Part shown: piece by piece, positions 58,991 through 64,000 of the stretch
Layout of the letters: each line of letters starts with the position of its first letter
How positions within the stretch are numbered: the first letter of the stretch is position 1
DNA from: Tabrizicola aquatica
Lineage (GTDB): Bacteria; Pseudomonadota; Alphaproteobacteria; Rhodobacterales; Rhodobacteraceae
Direction of reading: 5' to 3'
NCBI RefSeq assembly: GCF_002900975.1
Contig: NZ_PJON01000005.1
Span: forward strand, 186,001 to 250,000
DNA length: 64,000 bases
Made by a program: the position numbers and the translations under genes
Notes under the pieces: generated by a model
The model's database searches: none
Seen by the model: only the letters and a program-made list of their open reading frames with translations
Told to the model about the DNA's origin: nothing

Positions 58991-59395
58991 TCACGTCCGG
59001 CAGTTTCCGCCGCCGAGGTCGGCCAGGATCGGGCAGTCCGGCCGTTCGTCGCCCGCACAGGCGTGGACCAGATGCTCCAGCGTCGCCTTCATCTCTTCCA
59101 TCTCGCGAATGCGCGCGGTCAGGGCCGCCACCTGATCCTCGGCCAGCCGCCGGACCTCGGCACTGGCGCGGGACCGGTCGCGCCACAGCGCCAGAAGGTC
59201 ACCCACCTTCTCCATCGGAAAGCCCAGATCGCGGGCGCGGCGGACAAAGCGCAGGATCTGCACCTCTTTCGGACCATAGGTCCGGTAGCCCGCCCCGGTG
59301 CGCCCGGCGGGCGGGATCAGGCCGGTTTCCTCATAATAGCGGATCATCTTGGCCGACACGCCCGAGGCGGCGGCGGCCTCGCCGATGTTCATCAT
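58991..59395 (-). CDS. cueR: Cu(I)-responsive MerR-family regulator CueR
   Basis: 134 residues from ATG 59395 (ATG 59392 is the next codon). The N-terminal [23 protein letters not shown] is MerR type; the C-terminal metal loop has C113 and C121, the E. coli CueR spacing for Cu(I)/Ag(I). It overlaps the end of copA by four bases, so it is made from the operon it activates. Confidence 0.94.
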   Translation of the reverse strand: MMNIGEAAAASGVSAKMIRYYEETGLIPPAGRTGAGYRTYGPKEVQILRFVRRARDLGFPMEKVGDLLALWRDRSRASAEVRRLAEDQVAALTARIREMEEMKATLEHLVHACAGDERPDCPILADLGGGNCRT

Positions 59396-61830
59396 GCGCG
59401 GACTCCATAGCGTTTCAGCCGCAAGGCGTTGGTGATGACAAAGACCGAGGACATCGCCATCGCCCCGGCGGCAAGAACGGGGGACAACAGGATGCCGAAG
59501 GCAGGGTACAAGACCCCCGCCGCGACCGGGATCAGCGCGGCATTGTAGGCAAAGGCCCAGAACAGGTTCTGCCGGATATTGCCCAAGGTCGCCTGCGACA
59601 GCCCGATCGCCTGGGCCAGCGCCGGCAATTGGCCCGCGACCAGCACGACCTCGGCCGCCTCGATCGCCACTTCGGTGCCGGTGCCCATGGCGATGCCCAC
59701 ATCCGCCTCGGCCAGGGCCGGCGCGTCGTTGATGCCGTCGCCGGCAAAGGCCAGCCGGCCCTGCGCCTTCAGCTTGTGCAGGGCCTCGACCTTGCCTTCG
59801 GGGGTGACCTCGGCCACCACCTCGTCGATGCCAAGGTCGCGGGCGATGGCGCGGGCGGTGCGGGCGTCGTCGCCGGTGATCATCGCCAGCCGCAGGCCAC
59901 GTGCCTTCAGCGCCGCAATCGCCTCGGGCGTGGTGGGTTTGATCGCATCGGCCACCGAGAGCAGCGCCACCACCTTTCCGCGCCGCGAGGCATAGACCGG
60001 GCTTTCGCCGCGATCCGCAAGGGCGGCGGCCTGATCGGTATAGGCGGCGATGTCGATCCCCCGCGCCGTCATCTCGCGCGCGGCACCGACGACGACCTCC
60101 TCACCGCCGATCATCGCGCTTACGCCATGGCCGGGCGAGGCGCGGAAGTCGGTGGCTTCGGGCAGGTCCAGACCCTCGGCCGCGGCGACGATGGCGCGGG
60201 CGACTGGGTGTTCCGACCGCGCCTCGACCGCGGCGATCAGGGGCAGCAGCACCGCGCGCGTCTCACCCGGCGCGGGGTGGAAGGACAGGAGGCGCGGCTT
60301 GCCTTCGGTCAGCGTGCCGGTCTTGTCGAAGGCCACGATCTGCACCCCTTGCAGCGCCTGCAGCGCCTCGCCCTTGCGGAAGAGGATGCCCAGTTCCGCG
60401 CCCCGGCCGGTGCCGACCAGGATCGAGACCGGCGTGGCCAACCCCATCGCACAGGGGCAGGCGATGATCAGGACGGCGACGGCATTGACCAGCGCCATCG
60501 GCAGCGCAGGGGCCGGGCCGAAGGCCAGCCAGACCAGGAAGGTCAGCGCGGCGGCAGCAATAACCACCGGCACGAACCACAGCGTCACCTTGTCGACCAG
60601 CGCCTGGATCGGAAGCTTCCCGCCCTGCGCGGCCTCGACCATGCGGATGATCCGGGACAGGACCGTGTCGGCCCCCACGGCGGTGGCCTGCAGGACCAGC
60701 GCGCCGGCCTGGTTGACCGTGCCGCCGATCACCTTGTCGCCGGGATGCTTCTCGGCCGGGACCGGCTCGCCCGTGACCATGCTTTCGTCGACCCAGCTTG
60801 CGCCCTCGGTCACCACCGCGTCGACCGGCACCCGCTCGCCAGGGCGCAGGTCCAGCAGGTCGCCGGGCCGCACCTCGGCCACGGGCAAGTCCTGCACCAC
60901 GTCGCCCCGCCGGACATGGGCGAGTTGCGGCTGCAAGGCGACCAGCCGCCGGATCGCCTGCGAGGACCGGCCCTTGGCCCGCGCTTCCAGCAGGCGGCCC
61001 AGCAGGATCAGCGTGACGATCACCGCTGCGGCTTCGAAATAGACGACGACCGTGCCGCTGGGCAGCAGGGCCGGGAGGAAGGTCGCCAGCGTCGAATAGG
61101 CCCAGGCCGCGCCGGCCCCCAGCGCCACAAGGCTGAACATGTCGGGGGCACCCTTCACCAGCGCGGGGATGCCTTTCAGGAAGAACCGCCGCCCCGGCCC
61201 GGCCAGCACCGCCGTGGTCAGCAGGAACTGGATCAGCCAGCTGGCACCCTGGCCGATGGTCCCCAGAATCCAGTGGTGGAAGGCCGGGACCAGATGCGCC
61301 CCCATTTCCAGCACAAAGACCGGCAGGGTCAGCGCCGCCGCCAGGATCAGGTCGCGCTTCAGCCGGGCCTCTTCGGCCGCGGCGCGGGCTTCGGCCTCGT
61401 CGCGGGGGGCGTCGGGGGCGGCGACATGGGCGGCATAGCCCGCGCCCTTAATCGCCGCGACCAGCGCGTCGGGCCCTGCCAACCCCTCGACATGCGCGCT
61501 TTCGGTGGCAAGGTTCACCGTCGCCAGCGTCACACCCGGCACGGCCTTCAGCGCCCGCTCGACCCGGCCGACGCAAGAGGCGCAGGTCATCCCCTCGACC
61601 ACCAGATCAATGGGCTGGGCGGGCACATCATAGCCCGCGGCCTTTATCGCACCAACGACAGCCTCTGGCGCGGCGGTCCCGGTCACTTCGGCGCGGCCGG
61701 TGGCCAAGTTCACCGCGGCCGAGGTCACACCCGGCACGGCCTTCAGCGCACGTTCGACCCGGCCCACGCATGAGGCGCAGGTCATACCTTCCACGGGAAG
61801 GGTCATGGAAATCGGGGTCTGGTCGGTCAT
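59392..61830 (-). CDS. copA: Cu+-exporting P1B-type ATPase
   Basis: Pumps Cu(I) out of the cytoplasm. 812 residues from ATG 61830 with AAAGGAG upstream. Two heavy-metal domains (G-M-T-C-A-S-C near 17 and 85) are almost copies of one another; then come eight TM helices with C-P-C in I-A-C-P-C-A-M-G near 460, phosphorylation D-K-T-G-T near 502, T-G-D-D and G-D-G-I-N-D. The CueR operator lies 32 bp upstream, and cueR is the next gene. Confidence 0.97.
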   Translation of the reverse strand: MTDQTPISMTLPVEGMTCASCVGRVERALKAVPGVTSAAVNLATGRAEVTGTAAPEAVVGAIKAAGYDVPAQPIDLVVEGMTCASCVGRVERALKAVPGVTLATVNLATESAHVEGLAGPDALVAAIKGAGYAAHVAAPDAPRDEAEARAAAEEARLKRDLILAAALTLPVFVLEMGAHLVPAFHHWILGTIGQGASWLIQFLLTTAVLAGPGRRFFLKGIPALVKGAPDMFSLVALGAGAAWAYSTLATFLPALLPSGTVVVYFEAAAVIVTLILLGRLLEARAKGRSSQAIRRLVALQPQLAHVRRGDVVQDLPVAEVRPGDLLDLRPGERVPVDAVVTEGASWVDESMVTGEPVPAEKHPGDKVIGGTVNQAGALVLQATAVGADTVLSRIIRMVEAAQGGKLPIQALVDKVTLWFVPVVIAAAALTFLVWLAFGPAPALPMALVNAVAVLIIACPCAMGLATPVSILVGTGRGAELGILFRKGEALQALQGVQIVAFDKTGTLTEGKPRLLSFHPAPGETRAVLLPLIAAVEARSEHPVARAIVAAAEGLDLPEATDFRASPGHGVSAMIGGEEVVVGAAREMTARGIDIAAYTDQAAALADRGESPVYASRRGKVVALLSVADAIKPTTPEAIAALKARGLRLAMITGDDARTARAIARDLGIDEVVAEVTPEGKVEALHKLKAQGRLAFAGDGINDAPALAEADVGIAMGTGTEVAIEAAEVVLVAGQLPALAQAIGLSQATLGNIRQNLFWAFAYNAALIPVAAGVLYPAFGILLSPVLAAGAMAMSSVFVITNALRLKRYGVRA

Positions 61831-61861
61831 GGCGGTCCGCTCCTTTGCGTGGGACCTGACC

Positions 61862-61892
61862 CATATGGACCTTCCCACCATAGGAAGGTCAA
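61862..61892 (-). promoter_or_regulatory. CueR-type promoter and operator of copA
   Basis: On the minus strand TTGACC and CATATG are 19 bp apart, the long spacer of MerR-family promoters. Within it ACCTTCC-N7-GGAAGGT (61869-61889) is a perfect dyad identical to the known CueR consensus. Copper-bound CueR would untwist it to activate copA-cueR. Confidence 0.88.
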
Positions 61893-61947
61893 CCCTTTCG
61901 ACGTCGATTTTTTCCTGATCCCCGAAAGCGGCCATAAACCGCCGGCG

Positions 61948-62913
61948 TCAGACCTCGACCCGGATCGCCTTGCCCTGCGCGATGGCCAGATCTACGACAG
62001 CCGCCGCGACGGCCAGATCCTGCAGCCCGACCCCGGTGCCGTCGAAGAGGGTGATCTCCTGGTCCGAGCGGCGGCCCGGATCCGCCCCGGTGATGACCCG
62101 GCCCAGTTGCACGACGTCCGCTTCGGCGATCAGGCCCTGCGCGACCGCGTGCTGCGCTTCGCCGATGCTGATGGACTGCGCGACCTCATCCGTAAAGACC
62201 CGCGCACCGGCCAGAAGCTGGGGATCCACCTCCTGCTTGCCCTTGGTGTCGGTGCCCATGCAGGCCAGATGCGTGCCGGGACTGACATGGTCGGCCATCA
62301 GGATCGGCGCGAAGGACGAGGTGATGGTGACGATCACATCCGCCGCGCGCAGCCCTTCCAGCGGAACCGCCTCGAAGGGCAGGCCGACCTCCTCGGCCAC
62401 GGCGGCAAGGCCGGGCAGCATCTCGGGGTGCAGGTTCCAGCCGATCACCCGCTCGAACGCGCGCTGCTCCAGCGCCGCGCGCAACTGGAACTTGGCCTGA
62501 TGCCCGGCGCCGACCATGCCCAGGACGCGCGCATCCGGCCGCGCCAGATGCCGGATCGACACGGCCGAAGCGGCGGCCGTGCGCAACGCGGTCAAGAGGT
62601 TGCCCCCGACCATCGCCACAGGCTGGCCGGTGTCGGGATCGAACAGGAACACGGTGGACTGATGATTGATCAGCCCGCGCCGTTCCAGGTTGTGCGGCCA
62701 GTAGCCCCCGGCCTTCAGGCCCAGGACCTTGCCCGCCCGGTCAAACCCGCCCTTGAAGCCGTAAAGCGCGTCCTCGTGCCCCAAGGCTTCGCGCACCACG
62801 GGAAAGTTGCGCGCCTCGTCGCGGGCCATGGCGGCAAAGACCTGCTCGACCGCCGTAAAGGCGGCCTCGCGGGTCATCAGGCTGGCGATCTGGGCCTCGG
62901 GGACGATCCACAT
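61948..62913 (-). CDS. bhcD: Iminosuccinate reductase BhcD (ornithine cyclodeaminase family)
   Basis: Reduces iminosuccinate to aspartate in the last step of the beta-hydroxyaspartate cycle. 321 residues of the ornithine cyclodeaminase/mu-crystallin family: G-G-N-L-L-T-A-L-R-T-A-A near 100, NAD fold G-M-V-G-A-G-H-Q-A, and F-T-D-E. The identification rests largely on its position two bases after bhcC; related lysine/ornithine/alanine enzymes look similar. Confidence 0.85.
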   Translation of the reverse strand: MWIVPEAQIASLMTREAAFTAVEQVFAAMARDEARNFPVVREALGHEDALYGFKGGFDRAGKVLGLKAGGYWPHNLERRGLINHQSTVFLFDPDTGQPVAMVGGNLLTALRTAAASAVSIRHLARPDARVLGMVGAGHQAKFQLRAALEQRAFERVIGWNLHPEMLPGLAAVAEEVGLPFEAVPLEGLRAADVIVTITSSFAPILMADHVSPGTHLACMGTDTKGKQEVDPQLLAGARVFTDEVAQSISIGEAQHAVAQGLIAEADVVQLGRVITGADPGRRSDQEITLFDGTGVGLQDLAVAAAVVDLAIAQGKAIRVEV

Positions 62914-62915
62914 GG

Positions 62916-64000
62916 TCAGTACGCCTTGCCGCGGGCCGAGACCGGCCAGACCACCTCGACCTTGCCGTTGCGAACCCCGACATACCAGTCATGCACGTTG
63001 CAGGTCGGGTCGCAGTGACCGGGGACCAGCCGCAGCTTGTCGTTCACCTTCAGCACCCCTTGCGGATCTTCGACCACGCCATGTTCATCGCTGCACTTGA
63101 CGTATTTCACATCCGTCCGGCCAAAGATCACCGGCAGACCGCTGTCCACCGACTGCGCCTTCAGGCCCGCATCCACGATGGCCTTGTCGGCCTTGGCGTG
63201 GCTCATCACGCTGGTCAGGATGAACAGTGCATTCTCCCATTCGCCCTGATCGATGCGCTTGCCGTCCTTGTCCAGGATGCGGCCGTAATCGGCATCCATG
63301 AAGGCATAGCTGCCGCACTGAAGCTCGTTGTACACGCCCGAGGTGGACTCAAAATAATAGCTGCCCGTGCCGCCGCCGCCGACGATGTCGCAGTCCAGCC
63401 CCTCGGCCTTCAGCGCATCGACCGCGTCCTTCACCTGGGCGACGGCCAGGTCGATCTTGGCCTTCCGGTCGTCATAGCTGTCCATGTGCTGCATCGCGCC
63501 CTGATAGGCCTGGAGGCCGGCGAACTTCAGCCCCGGTGCTGCGTCGATGGCCTTGGCCAGCGCCACCACGTCCGGCGTCGTCTTGACACCGCAGCGCCCG
63601 GCGCCGCAGTCGATTTCAACCAGGCATTCGATGGTGGTGCCATGCTTCACCGCCGCCGCCGACAGGTCGGCCACATTGTCCAGCATGTCGACGCAGACGA
63701 TGGTCCGCGCACCAAGTTTCGGCAGGCGGGCAAGCCGGTCGATCTTGGCCGGGTCGCGCACCTGGTTCGACACCAGCACATCCTTGATCCCGCCGCGGGC
63801 GAACACCTCGGCCTCGGACACCTTCTGGCAGCAGACCCCGACCGAGCCGCCCAGCCGTTCCTGCAGCTTGGCGACATCGACGGACTTGTGCATCTTGCCA
63901 TGCACCCGGTGCCGCATCCCGTGGGCGCGGGCATAGTCGCCCATCTTCTTGATGTTCCGCTCCAGCGCGTCCAGGTCCAGGACCAGACAGGGCGTCTGGA
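62916..64000 (-). CDS. bhcC: Beta-hydroxyaspartate aldolase BhcC (5' end outside window)
   Basis: PLP enzyme joining glycine and glyoxylate to (2R,3S)-beta-hydroxyaspartate. The frame is open through the right edge, where Q-T-P-C-L-V-L-D-L-D-A-L-E-R-N precedes the internal ATG 63944, so the gene continues beyond the window. R-H-R-V-H-G-K-M-H-K-S (PLP lysine region), E-I-D-C-G-A-G-R-C-G-V and the C-terminal metal site G-H-C-D-P-T-C-N are D-threonine-aldolase-like. bhcB and bhcA should lie further right. Confidence 0.88.
   Translation of the reverse strand, partial: QTPCLVLDLDALERNIKKMGDYARAHGMRHRVHGKMHKSVDVAKLQERLGGSVGVCCQKVSEAEVFARGGIKDVLVSNQVRDPAKIDRLARLPKLGARTIVCVDMLDNVADLSAAAVKHGTTIECLVEIDCGAGRCGVKTTPDVVALAKAIDAAPGLKFAGLQAYQGAMQHMDSYDDRKAKIDLAVAQVKDAVDALKAEGLDCDIVGGGGTGSYYFESTSGVYNELQCGSYAFMDADYGRILDKDGKRIDQGEWENALFILTSVMSHAKADKAIVDAGLKAQSVDSGLPVIFGRTDVKYVKCSDEHGVVEDPQGVLKVNDKLRLVPGHCDPTCNVHDWYVGVRNGKVEVVWPVSARGKAY

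Noticed and set aside
59629-61773. 714-codon plus-strand open frame
   Set aside because: Lies wholly opposite copA, whose motifs are unambiguous.

Overview
The window looks like one chromosomal segment of a Rhodobacterales alphaproteobacterium (Rhodobacteraceae/Paracoccaceae, in the Rhodobacter-Tabrizicola-Paracoccus neighbourhood). The grounds are the high GC, the phosphatidylcholine synthase, the ruvCAB / ybgC-tolQRAB-pal-cpoB-tilS-ftsH order, an fhs-folD-folD folate block, and the 3' end of a beta-hydroxyaspartate cycle (bhc) operon at the right edge. No rRNA, tRNA, CRISPR array, intact insertion sequence or prophage was recognised. The genus is an inference; the gene identifications rest on motifs read from the translations.

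Layout. 1-5.4 kb: end of a DNA alkyltransferase gene, small conserved proteins, an EamA exporter, phosphatidylcholine synthase, xerC with its DUF484 partner, and an orphan BrnA-like antitoxin. 5.4-10.9 kb: two AT-richer genes of foreign appearance (a five-TM membrane protein and an Imm11-like protein) flank fsa and priA; both gene-free gaps here carry an inverted copy of one dispersed repeat, and the first also has a cluster of GTAG-type REP hairpins. 10.9-17.2 kb: MFS transporter, msrA, prmA, two small proteins, and ruvCAB behind a LexA-like box. 17.3-27.2 kb: the complete Tol-Pal envelope operon running into tilS and ftsH. 27.3-33.7 kb: corA, tam, a MOSC protein, then a one-carbon block (fhs, a chorismate mutase, two tandem folD genes). 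33.7-38.3 kb: pdeM and the ligase-associated Lhr-type helicase, followed by 1.3 kb with no recognisable gene. 38.3-46.6 kb: a YmdB-type phosphoesterase, permeases, yebC, a cold-shock gene, and an argP / ACT-protein / lysE amino-acid export module. 46.7-57 kb: a surface module with a DUF2793 fibre-like protein, UDP-glucose dehydrogenase, a 1665-residue RTX protein and UDP-glucose 4-epimerase. 57-64 kb: a sugar-type oxidoreductase and mutarotase-like pair, copA-cueR with a textbook CueR operator, and bhcD plus most of bhcC.

How it fits together. Most of the window is housekeeping: recombination and restart (xerC, priA, ruvCAB, helicase-pdeM), envelope integrity (tol-pal), protein quality control (ftsH, msrA), and C1 and glyoxylate metabolism (fhs, folD, bhc). 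The accessory signal is concentrated at 5.4-10.9 kb, 36.9-38.3 kb and 46.7-56 kb. The strongest single observation is that the first folD copy has Gln and Glu where its neighbour and characterised FolD enzymes have the catalytic Lys and Asp, so it may have lost or changed one of the two FolD activities. Several dispersed repeat families (GTAG-REPs, a CTCGTCG/TCGACGAG hairpin, a GGATATTT box) occupy the gaps between genes.
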